64,000 nt of DNA. It comes from Bolinopsis microptera (taxonomy: Eukaryota > Ctenophora > Tentaculata > Lobata > Bolinopsidae). The stretch is from positions 8,448,675 to 8,512,674 of the forward strand of contig NC_087078.1 of the NCBI RefSeq assembly GCF_026151205.1, given 5' to 3'. Numbering within the stretch: the first letter of the stretch is position 1; every line of letters begins with the position of its first letter. The notes beneath the pieces were generated by a model. It had not been told where the DNA came from, made no database searches, and saw only the letters and a program-made list of their open reading frames with translations. The position numbers were made by a program, and so were the translations under genes. Shown piece after piece: positions 41,797-51,913 of this stretch.

Positions 41797-43769
41797 GCTA
41801 CTATCACAATGCTGGCAAGCATGACCGTGCTTCTTATATTCACAATACTATTTACCCCCTTTACTATTTACCCCCTTTACTTTTATAAATATAACCCTTT
41901 ATTGTTTTTCGGGCATTAAGACTCATCGAAAGTAGTTCAGCAGGTATATTTAAGTTCAAATCATTCTAATTCAATGTTAAAGATGACAGGAACAAGAAAT
42001 AGTTATGTGGAGGTTTTTAAGAAATTTACGCAAAATACGCGCCAGCATGTTATACGAAATTCGGTAAAAAACCCAAAATTGCCATATTCAGGTGCCTTAA
42101 AAACCATGTTAAAATTAAGTTAAAGATCTGAAACTTTGCAGGGCGTCTAGACGTTGACCAAATCGACTGTAAAAAAAAATTCGTGTTTCAGGAGTATCGG
42201 GAAATGGGTTTTCTGGAACCCCTGTTTTACGATAGATTGTCGTGATACATATATTCAGGGATAGACGCTTTGCCAGTCAAATGTAGTCAATTGTAGCCTG
42301 AATTTAAGTGTCCGGAGATTCAAAAGTATAAAAGATACAGCAATTTCCGACCACAGGTCTTAAAGATAATTGTTTACACTTCAGTTTCAATTATATCAAA
42401 AAATAATTTAACGTCATCATCACCACTTGATGACGTCATCAAATTAAGTGTTTTTAAAACTTTATTTTTCACAAAATAACAACTTTTCAAACTGATTTTA
42501 CACCATTAAGAAGTAATTTTATTCAAAATCTGAGACATTTTTATATTAGATAATTGTTCAAGCATTCTGAAAATCTACCGGAAAGTTTCCCTACCTTGCT
42601 CCTTCATAAAGATATTTGCCATTGAAGTTAGTGCTTTTTTGAAGAATTATTTTATAAAAACGTCAATTTTGCGATTTAGTATTCTCTGGTGCTGGGCTAT
42701 CCCTTGGGTTGTGGAGCTCAGTTCTGCTTCCTATAGGTATAAATTGTGTATTAGGCTAGTTTTAAAGTTAAAAATCTAAAAGTTGCACACGTGGGGACAC
42801 GCCCAAATTGATAGAAAATTGCTAAAATCACTGAAAATTGCTGTTTTTACAATTTTCTGTAAACGTTGGTGTGCCGTTGTGATTGCAGTTCTTCTTGAAA
42901 TACTTTGAAACTTTGCATGCTTATCAAACTATATATAAAACACCAACACGCAAAAATTTACGGCGATTCAATATTGGATGCGCACGCAACGTCCGCTCAT
43001 AGTTTGAACGTGCGAAAGGTGATAATTTTGCTCATTCGTGATTTCGAACAAATTCTGCTTTACCACGACAGTTCAATGTCATTATATATAAATTTAATGC
43101 CAACTTGAATGAGTATCAAGTGGCAAATTCAGTCAGCGATCGACCGATATGCTTACCCAAACACAAGGAAATGTTTTCAAAGGAAAAATTTCGAAATCGT
43201 TGAAACTTCCTCCTTATTAATGAAGATATCAGTTTATATTTCGACTTTATAAAGTACCCTGACATTAATCAAAAAGCGATGATATTTGACCAAAACCCAT
43301 AATCATGGGTAGAGTGGACCGTTGCCAGTGTCTCTCTTTCCCAAACAAAAGGAAATGATATTAATTTGATTGACCGTTTTCAAATGCAAAATGATACCGA
43401 GAATGAAATCGGTCGCTCGCTTTCCCATTCATTTACAAATGTAATACCCGAAGACAGCTGTACTCGGCAATAAAGATTCAATAAACTTCAGCTAATTCAC
43501 TAACTACCACCCTTATCCCGAAATACTAGGTATCGACCCGAACGCAACCCAAAGAGATTATTACAGCATGTGATCGATGTAATTTATCGAAACCTATTGC
43601 AATTCGTATAAGCCGTGAATGAATGGGAAAAGCGAGCGACCGATTTCATTCTCGGTATCATTTTGCATTTGAAAACGGTCAATCAAATTAATATCATTTC
43701 CTTTTGTTTGGGAAAGAGAGACACTGGCAGCGGTCCACTCTACCCATGATTATGGGTTTTGGTCAAATA
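41797..43769. mobile_element. Composite 2-kb element in segment 3, right member of an inverted pair
   Basis: Begins with TGCTGGC MITE copy 3 (41803-42056), continues with about 1.2 kb that is the inverse of 39033-40270, and ends with the foldback copy at 43284-43768, abutting the start of segment 4. With 38321-40720 it forms a giant interrupted inverted repeat of about 5.4 kb. Confidence 0.7.
43284..43768. mobile_element. Foldback element ATTTGACCAAAACCC, copy 2
   Basis: The same inverted ends as copy 1 and slightly shorter (485 versus 512 bp). It lies directly upstream of the leader of MFS copy 4. Confidence 0.8.
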
Positions 43770-44046
43770 GTATGTATATAGACTATTATAATATTATACT
43801 ACAGTGGATAGTTTACACGCAACTCATTGTCCCCATTGAAAGAAGTGCGAGTAAGTGTCGTTAGTCAGAGAGCTATAGAGAGAGGGTAGCTATTACCTGA
43901 ATAATAAGGTTTCAACTTTGTTTGCTTGTTAGATTTTTGTTTGTTGATAAATTGTTTTAATTGCCGTGTTTTTTTTGCTAAATTCCTAGATTATTGACAA
44001 CATGTATATTATATATTTGTAACGCATTTTATTCCACAACAGAAAA

Positions 44047-45483
44047 ATGGAATCGGAAAATAACGAAAAAAGTCCGCTGACAGCCGCAATTGAGCCGTCT
44101 TCAAGCTCGTCTAGGAAGTCACATACCATAGGAGAAGCTATAGAACGATTGGGATGTGGATTCGGTTCGGTTTTGTACGGTTTAGGGCCATATTGCTTCA
44201 AGATTATGGCAGGAGCCGAAGTGGCAGTAATGTCAGTAGTAAGCTTGATTTTGAAATGTGAGTGGGACCTGTCATCTTTCTGGACTTCAACACTTCAAAT
44301 CATCAGTATGATTACTTCTACAATTTTCGCCCTCTTACTATCTCATCTTGGAGATAGGTATGGAAGGAGGATAGTATTAATTATCACAACCATCGCATTA
44401 CTTTCATCAGGAATATTGTCAGGACTCGCTAGAAATCTTTGGCAGTTACTTATCTGCAGGGCCATTGTTGGGGCTAGTGGAGGTATTGGAGGTGGTCCTG
44501 CGGCAGCCTATTCAGCAGAAATACCAACGATAAAATACAGGTCACTCAGCATGTCATCTGTAGGAATCGGCTGGGGTGTTGGAACAGCACTTAGCAGTGG
44601 ATTGGCTTATCTTACGCTTGGACCATATGGATGGCGAGGCTACTTGATCATCACTGCACTTCTATGTTCACCAATCTTAGTTCTTCTCTTTATAATCAGA
44701 GAATCTCCAAGACATGACGTCCGGATGGGTAAATTAGAAAATGCCCAAGAAACTTTGAAAACACTAGCCTACTTGAACTGCACTAAAGAACTGGAGGAGG
44801 TTGAAATTACCCTGGACAATAATTCTGAGGAACTGGAAATTACATCCTTTTATCAAAGCTATCAAATTTTGAGGACTACAGGCTATCTATCAGATTTTTG
44901 GAAGCTTGTGATCATAACATTGACGGGACATTTTGTTTACATGGGTATGCTTTATGCAGCTCCTCTCTTCGTGGACGAAGGTCCTTGTCATTCGGTGAAA
45001 ATCACACAGAAACAGTCTTGTTCATTTGACAATTCTGTTTTATTTGATCTAGGGGTCATCGGACTAGCTGAACCAATTAGTCTAGTCATAGCACTTCTTC
45101 TCGTTGATAAGATAGAGAGAAGGAACTTGTTTTTTATCTCCAGCCTTATTCCAGTTTTTGTTTTCATCCCACTATACTTCTGCATACCTTCCGCTTTGAC
45201 GTTGACGGTCCTCCTTATGAACAGAGGTATACTGACCATATTGGGATGGTTAACCTACGTCATTGCTTCCGAATATTTTCCAACATCCGTCAGATCTTTT
45301 ACATCTTCGATAATCGGCAGTTGTGGCAGCTTAACCAGTGTAATTGCTTCTTTTACTGTTCAATATGCATATCATGAAAGTCCGGGTTTAGTTGTAATTA
45401 TAATGCAAATCGCACTAGTGGTTACAACCGGTGTGATATATAGTATCAAGCGGGAAATGACAGGTGTACAACTTGAACAATAG
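44047..45483 (+). CDS. SV2/SVOP-like MFS transporter, copy 4 (divergent C-terminal half)
   Basis: 478 aa, single exon. The N-terminal half matches the other copies apart from CFKIMAGAEVAV near residue 51. The C-terminal half carries clustered changes: TGHFVYM for TGEFVYM, VIALLLVDKIERR for VIGLLLLDKIGRR (this loses the glycine of the conserved GRR loop), and RGILTILGWLTYVIASEYF for RGTLAVMGWLNFVIASEYF. Changes in helices 7-11 could alter substrate choice, and the clustering suggests gene conversion or selection. The leader intron donor is intact (GTAAGT at 43851). Confidence 0.85.
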   Translation: MESENNEKSPLTAAIEPSSSSSRKSHTIGEAIERLGCGFGSVLYGLGPYCFKIMAGAEVAVMSVVSLILKCEWDLSSFWTSTLQIISMITSTIFALLLSHLGDRYGRRIVLIITTIALLSSGILSGLARNLWQLLICRAIVGASGGIGGGPAAAYSAEIPTIKYRSLSMSSVGIGWGVGTALSSGLAYLTLGPYGWRGYLIITALLCSPILVLLFIIRESPRHDVRMGKLENAQETLKTLAYLNCTKELEEVEITLDNNSEELEITSFYQSYQILRTTGYLSDFWKLVIITLTGHFVYMGMLYAAPLFVDEGPCHSVKITQKQSCSFDNSVLFDLGVIGLAEPISLVIALLLVDKIERRNLFFISSLIPVFVFIPLYFCIPSALTLTVLLMNRGILTILGWLTYVIASEYFPTSVRSFTSSIIGSCGSLTSVIASFTVQYAYHESPGLVVIIMQIALVVTTGVIYSIKREMTGVQLEQ

Positions 45484-45540
45484 AAATTAAGGTGACATCA
45501 GCCGCGGAGATTGATAGAGACATGTAGATTTAATATTTTG

Positions 45541-46330
45541 AATTGATCCACTGATCCAGTCGTAAGCAACAGGTGATCACAATTCCTTCGGGTCGGTTCA
45601 AGCCACGTATGTCGAAGTGATCCACTTAGTCAGTCGTAAGCAGTAGATGATCCTAATTCCTATCACAGGCATCGTATAAAGTCATATCTCCGATTGGGAT
45701 AACAAGCTCATATGCTTGGGCCATATATTTATTATATGACATGTATTATAAGGTCACCATGATTCTACCGAAGCATCGAACAACATGTCCTCCACAGTCA
45801 CCTTCATTCCTGGACGTACTTTTGGTTCAAGAAACTTTATCATCGACGGATACCGCAACTGCCTGGATAAGAAGCGCGACGACACGACCTACTGAAGATG
45901 CATTAATAAGACCTGCTTCCGACGCCTCAATCTGATGAATGACACTACTGTGACGAATACGAAGCCTCATTCCCACCCTCCTACTCCTGCAGCGAACAGT
46001 CTACACAGCAAAACAGAACATGAAACGGAAAGCTTCAGATACTGACCTCCCTACGAAACACCTAATCGCTGACGCTGTTGGACCCCTCTCCTTCGAAGCC
46101 ATGTCAAATATGGCGATTTTGATCTTTCATCTTTGACATTAAATTATATTGTTTTGAACTTAAAATATGCCTGCTGACAACTTTCGATGAGTCTTAATGC
46201 CTGGAAAAACAGTAAAGTGGTATAATAGTATAGGGGTAAATAGTATAGTGAGTATATAATGCTGGCGGTCGTGCTTGCCAGCACTGTGATTTTGTTTTTA
46301 TCTTTTTAACAATAGAAATTCAGCTGATAC
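45541..46330. other. End of the MFS array, unassigned DNA and a MITE fragment
   Basis: Segment homology stops near 45540. The following DNA has a direct repeat: gatccactgatccagtcgta at 45545 and a variant at 45620. A small frame at 45741-45935 resembles nothing I know. From about 46090 to 46290 a partial TGCTGGC MITE runs in inverse orientation and ends CTTGCCAGCACTGTGAT. Confidence 0.5.
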
Positions 46331-47440
46331 AATGAAGAGTCTTGAGCTTTAAGATTGCTTACTTGGTATGTAATTTCTTTTCTCAGAGTAGATACTGTAC
46401 AGTGTACAACTATATCTACAATTTCAGATATTTCAAGTCTTTTAATGCTTAATATTGATTCAACAAAATCTCTCGGTTTAAGGAAAAACCGAGAAACAGT
46501 CGATCAGGTGATGACAAATCAAGACCATTACAATTCTATCAATAGAAGACAAAATTAACAATAGGATTATAAGTTGAAGAAGAAACACAGGTAATTGCCA
46601 GGCTTCATAACTCATAAGGTAAGGAGTAAGAACCTAGAACCTGACCCCATCCCAACTCTTAACCGATTTGGCTAATGTGAATAAAATAAATAAACTCATT
46701 GAATATACCCCACGAATTAAAAAAAAAAAATGAAAAACTTTGAATTGAATTATTAATATATTAATGAACCTTATAACTATATTAGGAAGGTGATCCATTA
46801 AGTCTGCGAATCAGACAACTCGACCACGGCACCCAATCCGCTCCTTTAAAAATTTCTTTGATTTAGGCCTCAAAATTTGGCGGTCAAATTCTGAAAAAAA
46901 ACCCTTAAAATTTTATTCGAGGCCTAAATCAAAATTATGATCAATAACATATAATAAGGTAATGAAGCCGTTGGTTATACATTGATTTTGAAAATTTCAT
47001 TCAATTATTCGGTCACTTTTTGGTTACTTTTTTGTGTTTTTAGTTTTTATGCCGTTGCCGGGGAAATTTCAACAAATCTAAAATATAATATAAACATGCG
47101 GTAGCTGCCTTAAAACCTTAAAATCAACCCTGACAATGACACAATACCCCTGTCTCAAACTCAAAGGATTGATCCAACTTTCCACAATCCACATAACCAG
47201 TGCGCTGTCCCTCCTGAAGTAGAACACCCAGATCGGAGCAATATTCATGCCCATATAAGGGATAACCACACCACAATAACTGGTTTGTTTCGTTACTACT
47301 TGTGATGACGTCACTAGCTGTCAGCTAATGTAATAGCTAATATCATAGCTCACAGTTTGTTTTATTATCTTGCTAGCTCCGGTTATTTCTTGTTAACCTC
47401 TTCTTTTCTACACCCAACTGATCTAGCCCGACTGTTTCGT
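46331..47440. other. No recognisable gene; one 80-bp hairpin
   Basis: Contains an inverted repeat at about 46857-46936 (tttgatttaggcctcaaaat against its near-inverse), possibly a small MITE. A phrase on the minus strand near 46810-46840 (ggtgccgtggtcgagttgtc) looks superficially like the 5' part of a tRNA, but no cloverleaf can be completed. Confidence 0.4.
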
Positions 47441-47447
47441 GGAGGAC

Positions 47448-47508
47448 TTGATCGTAACTGTTTCGTGGAGGACACCCTGGGTGTCCTCCACGAAACAGTT
47501 ACGATCAA
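47448..47508. repeat. 61-bp palindrome with GTTTCGTGGAGGAC
   Basis: ttgatcgtaactgtttcgtg and its inverse flank gaggacaccctgggtgtcct. The motif tttcgtggaggacacc reappears at about 55120, and gtttcgtggaca at 51879, near the ends of the Harbinger and foldback elements, so it probably belongs to transposon termini. Confidence 0.7.
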
Positions 47509-48300
47509 ACTTAGGCTGTAATATTTACGATCGTGAGACATCCACTGTCAAAGTTACTATCAATCTGTCCACGAAACGTTAATCGATTTAAGCCTTACGA
47601 TTGAACTTTAGCTACTTACGATATAACTTTACGATCTACATATGATATCCTACTACCACCTTATTAACCCAAATAAGGAGCGTGATGGTTGCGTGAGGTG
47701 AATCACGCGATCGTAGATTCAAAATTTGATCGTAAGTTGAACTTTTGGTTGATCGTAGAAATGGCCACTTACGATATAACTCACGACACCTATTTGTCAA
47801 CTTTTAGGGACTTACGATCAACTTAGAGGTCGATATTACGCTATTACCGAATCTTCTTCCTATATTCTTAAACGTTTAATGACTTTAAATGGTACTGATC
47901 AAAATAGTCTGTGATCGGATAAAAGTGTTTATAGTTATATTATTTCAATAACAATAGAGGACATGCTAATATACCCATTGAACGAAATTAAAAATTATTA
48001 CCATTCTGCTCATACGGGTAATGATAAAAATATGATGACCTCACAGTTAACAAAATATAATTGCGCATTTAACCAAAGAATAATCATTCTGACTCTGTGC
48101 TGTACTAATTGCTCAAGTATCAGTCTGCTGCACTGCCACTGTCGCTTTGTCACTGCCTGACCCTGCGCGTAAATTTATTAGTAGATAGTAAAAATTTTAC
48201 CATGATTAATATTTTGTCGAATTTTCATAGAAATATGGTTATTTTGAACCATGTGATATGATGTGTTATAGTCATCAAATAAAATACAATTATATTAAAC

Positions 48301-49509
48301 TTAAAGGTGTATTGAAATTAACCTTTTCTTGGAGCTGAAGTGAGTAACCATTAGTTTGTTTCTTGCCACGATCCCGCGGATGCTGAGCGTCTTATCGGAT
48401 TGTGAGATAGTAGGTGGTGGTCGGATCGACACATTAGCAATGTTCTCAAGTTCTATGCTCTTCTTCACATGCTCTGAAGTTGTCATCGGGAAATTCCGCT
48501 CAATGCAATAATTATGCAACACCATGCAGCTCACGATTATAGCGCATGCCATATCAGGTGCAAACATCAGGGCACCCCCACTCTCCTTGCAGAGGCATCT
48601 GAAGCGAGATTTTAGTGCCCCAAATGCCCGCTCAATTACACACCGAGACTTCTTGTGGCGTCCATTATATTTTACCTTTGCCGTGGAGTCCGGTTCAAGA
48701 TACGGTATCATCATTTCTTCTCTCTGAGCATACCCCGAATCCCCAATGAGCCAACCTTGGTAGTCAGAGGGTTTTGAAGCGAGGAAAAGCCCCAGTTCTT
48801 CTCTGAAAGAGCAATGCTCCCATATTGTAGAATCATTTACGCTCGCAGGCCACCGAACAGATGCTTCCAAAAACTTTAATCTATGGTCACAAATTGCCTG
48901 ACAGTTAATGTAGTGTCCGGGATGCCGACCCACATACGCATCTTCGTCAACTGACGGGGCTCTTATCTTTATCTTAGTCCCATCAATTGCCCCAAGACAC
49001 CCTGGAAACCCACCATAATCCAGGAAACCTTGTTTAGTCGCAACAACCGAGCTTGTTTCCCACGAGTTAGTGATATACTCACTCGCCAATGACGACAAGG
49101 CAACCGAAACATTCTTTACACAATTCTCGACAGAACCAAGTGACAGTTTGAGGTCGGCAGTGCTGCGAAGTGAGCGAAGTGAGTTGCCAGAGGAATAGAA
49201 GCTAAGGGCAACCATGAGCTGAGTCTCAACAGGGAGGCCAGATTGAGTCTTCCGCTCAATCAACTCGTGTTTTCTGATTTTTTCTGCGAAATGATGGATT
49301 CCGACTTTGTCTAAACGAAAATTATCTATTATTGAAGTATCAGTAGAGCGGTCAAGAAAGTCAGTAACAGACTGATGAGTTCGACTGACGACCGGATGGC
49401 TCTGGACGGTGACCCTGTTGCTATACCAATGATAAAATGCCATTATTGATTTCGTGAATTCCTTAAATGCAAATAAATTAAGTTGATTGTTGAGGGAGTG
49501 TGGTGTCAT
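48301..49509 (-). CDS. Harbinger B transposase (HARBI1-like DDE)
   Basis: 402 aa, uninterrupted. The N-terminal half contains an HTH-like region with GLPVETQLMVALSFYSSGNS and LSLGSVENCVKNVSVALSS. The catalytic half reads GFPGCLGAIDGTKIKI (first D, about residue 176), WPASVNDSTIWEH, GWLIGDSGYAQREEMMIPYL (second D, about 255) and SRCVIERAFGALKSRFRCL (E, about 291), ending MVLHNYCIERNFPM. It cuts and pastes the element at short target sites. The full length and intact triad mean it could be active or recently so. Confidence 0.88.
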   Translation of the reverse strand: MTPHSLNNQLNLFAFKEFTKSIMAFYHWYSNRVTVQSHPVVSRTHQSVTDFLDRSTDTSIIDNFRLDKVGIHHFAEKIRKHELIERKTQSGLPVETQLMVALSFYSSGNSLRSLRSTADLKLSLGSVENCVKNVSVALSSLASEYITNSWETSSVVATKQGFLDYGGFPGCLGAIDGTKIKIRAPSVDEDAYVGRHPGHYINCQAICDHRLKFLEASVRWPASVNDSTIWEHCSFREELGLFLASKPSDYQGWLIGDSGYAQREEMMIPYLEPDSTAKVKYNGRHKKSRCVIERAFGALKSRFRCLCKESGGALMFAPDMACAIIVSCMVLHNYCIERNFPMTTSEHVKKSIELENIANVSIRPPPTISQSDKTLSIRGIVARNKLMVTHFSSKKRLISIHL

Positions 49510-50314
49510 AAATTATAGTCATATGTGTATTTATTAGTTAAAATTCCTTATTATATATATACAATATATATATATGAAAGAGAAATATATATATATATAA
49601 TGATTATAATAGGTAATCAACTCAGAAAGTGCTGGAACTGATCCTGGAAGTAATGTAAGAATTCAAGTAATGTAAGCAAAATCACACACACTGAATTTGG
49701 TTTGGTTTGGTTTGGTTTAGAGAGCTTAGACGTGAGGTCTAAACTGGGTCGATTGAAAAGTGAGCTACAGATTAGCGGCTGGGAAAAACAAAGAGATGGA
49801 GATTAGTGATTAACTATGCTGGTAATCAGTACAGGTGCTGAGTGAACGTTTGGCAGACCATAAAAACCGGAAGAAAAACTGTTAATGACTTAAACATCCT
49901 AGAATTAAGTGCCACAACCATGAGGTTAAAGTCAAGAAGGTCTAAAATGGATCTAATTGTATAATGTGCTACCGAGAAAAGTACTTAGCAAAGTAACATG
50001 AGGAAATTAAACTACTATAAGGGGATAAATGGTGATCGTGAGATAATAACTACAAACCATGCCTCATGATAGACGATAAAGTGAGTATATGAATGGAAAG
50101 AGCTAAATAATTAACTCCGGTAATTAAATACTGGTATTACATAAAATAGTGAAGTCCACACGTTTAAAATTCTGTCCATTATAGAAACTGTGCCGGGGTA
50201 ATTTAAGCGGGAAAAAACTAACAGCAGGAGCCGGGATTATCAGAATCTATCCCGCCCGCCCGTTCTTCGCTCAAATTTGTTTTCTGTTATAATTATCAGT
50301 TATCAACCTTCATC
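49510..50314. promoter_or_regulatory. Divergent intergenic region of Harbinger B
   Basis: About 0.8 kb between the two transposon genes, presumably holding both promoters. It has a TA-rich stretch (49550-49600) and the short tandem ttggtttggtttggtttggt at 49698. No coding sequence is recognised. Confidence 0.4.
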
Positions 50315-51434
50315 ATGCAGACCGTATCTGATATTACCGCTATTACTCCACCTTCTGATCCTATAGACCGGCCTTCCTCATCCAATACTGAACAGATCTC
50401 ATCGGATTCGACAGGACCTCCTTTGGACACTGACCTAACTACTTTAGACGCTGACCTCGCTACTTTAGACACTGAACTCGCTAGAATTACATCAGATGAC
50501 GACCTCAATACTTCGGATAATGGAATAACCCCGCCGATAACCATCATCAATGCCTCACTAGGGAAAAGGAAAAGAAAGAAACAGAAGGCGGAGCCCGTAA
50601 CTGCAGTTGTCAAGAAGGAACGAGCACGGAACTTCACCTCGGAGGAGGTGCAAGTTATTATGCAGGAAGCGGGGAAGAACACAGCTATTATCAAAGGCCG
50701 ATTCACGCCTACTATAACCAGCGAGGCAAAGGAGAAATTGTGGTTAGCAATAACTAAGTCGGTGAACGCGATCAACGGTAAAGGAGACAGAGAATGGAAA
50801 GATGTTAGGAAGAAATGGATCGACACTTCATGCTCTGCTAGGTCCAAGCTTCGCAACATTGAAAAGGAGCAGCGAAAGACTGGTGGTGGCGCCAGCTCAG
50901 CCCCCCCCTCTCAGCAAGGTGGAAACCCTTGCTTTGGACAGTATATCAGGAACAACTGTTCGGGGTATTCCAGGAGGAATCGACACTGCAGATGTGTCAC
51001 GTTCTTGTGGAATCATTGGAAGTTTGATAGCTCACTCAAACCTGGTGCTAAACGACAGTAACGACTCGGAAATATCCTTTGACCTGAACAGAAACCCGAG
51101 ATCCAGCACCCCGAGTTCCAGCACCCCGAGATCCAGCACCCCGATTCCCTCCCCCGACTCCTCTATTCAGAGTCCCTTCTCTCTATCAACACCACCATCC
51201 TCCTTTCAACTGCAACCCTCTCCACTAGCCACACAAACCTCCTCTCAGAATCCTCCTGCTAGAGCTACAACTGGCTCGATCCGCTCAAGCAGAACGGTGA
51301 CAAGAGACGTCCGAAACGACGAGTTTAAGCAGTTGCTGGCAGAACAGAAACGGACAAACGACATCCAGGAAGGCATGCTTAGACTGCAACGAGCGAAAAA
51401 TAAACGATCAGTGAAATACATTTCATTGTGGTAG
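50315..51434 (+). pseudogene. Harbinger B Myb/SANT-like protein with a poly-C frameshift
   Basis: From the ATG at 50315 (50315-51061 frame), an acidic Ser/Thr/Asp-rich N-terminus leads to a basic patch GKRKRKKQK (a likely nuclear signal) and the Myb/SANT-like domain (ARNFTSEEVQVIMQEA, IIKGRFTPTITSEAKEKLW, REWKDVRKKW). After KTGGGAS a C run near 50902-50908 shifts the frame. The homologous continuation (LDSISGTTVRGIPGG, then a Pro/Ser-rich tail and a helical FKQLLAEQKRTNDIQEGMLR end) lies in the other frame up to 51434. One base in the homopolymer would explain it: a mutation or a sequencing error. Confidence 0.75.
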
Positions 51435-51913
51435 TTGTACATATCTCAGTGACTGAGCATATAATTATAAACGTTTGATCTATTATGGTATATATAATCT
51501 TTAATCTTACAGTTAAGTTACATGGTACGCATGGAATTTATCATATTATTTTATATTGTTGTAACATACTTGTTTATTTTTGTCTCTAGCTCTTGATGAA
51601 TGATTTAAAACGATTTAAATTACATTTTTATAACACATCAATAAACTTGATAGAATTACATTAGATACACTTGAAATAAAGTAAGAACAAGAAATAAAGA
51701 CCGCCATCAATTCTATTAACACAACGCAAAACGAGTTCAATTTATGATCAAAATGGCGTTATACAAGAGCTGCGCGTTCCGACTGCGTGAATTAACTTGT
51801 GTTGCGAATCTCCTATTGGTCAATGTACCGCGTCACGTGATAAAACAATTTGCTCTACGATCAACCTTGAACTGAGTTTCGTGGACAAGATTCCGGAGGC
51901 TAATTAAATTGAT

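Larger units (their letters stand above)
18237..45540 (+). repeat. Head-to-tail array of four MFS-transporter segments
   Basis: Segments begin at about 18237, 25917, 32872 and 43770, each with atgtatagac(t)att and then acacgcaactcattg. They contain one transporter gene each, followed by a common 3' flank, and end (segments 1-3) with a stretch containing cgaagtgcacactcaactcc. Segment lengths are about 7.7, 7.0 and 10.9 kb; the fourth is cut short near 45540. Length differences are accounted for by insertions and deletions annotated separately. Confidence 0.9.
47570..51896. mobile_element. PIF/Harbinger-type transposon B (two divergent genes)
   Basis: A transposase on - and a Myb/SANT-like protein on +, transcribed away from each other from a common 0.8-kb region (49510-50314). 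Candidate ends are TGTCCACGAAAC at 47570 and GTTTCGTGGACA ending at 51890. The target duplication is unclear, so the boundaries are tentative. Confidence 0.65.

Noticed and set aside
45741-45935. 64-codon frame after MFS copy 4
   Set aside because: Low complexity (Thr/Ser/Ala-rich), no similarity to anything recognised, and in a repeat-rich stretch.
46800-46850. tRNA-like phrase on the minus strand (ggtgccgtggtcgagttgtc)
   Set aside because: It looks like the start of a Leu/Ser tRNA, but no proper anticodon loop, T arm or matching acceptor stem follows, so it is not called as a tRNA or SINE.
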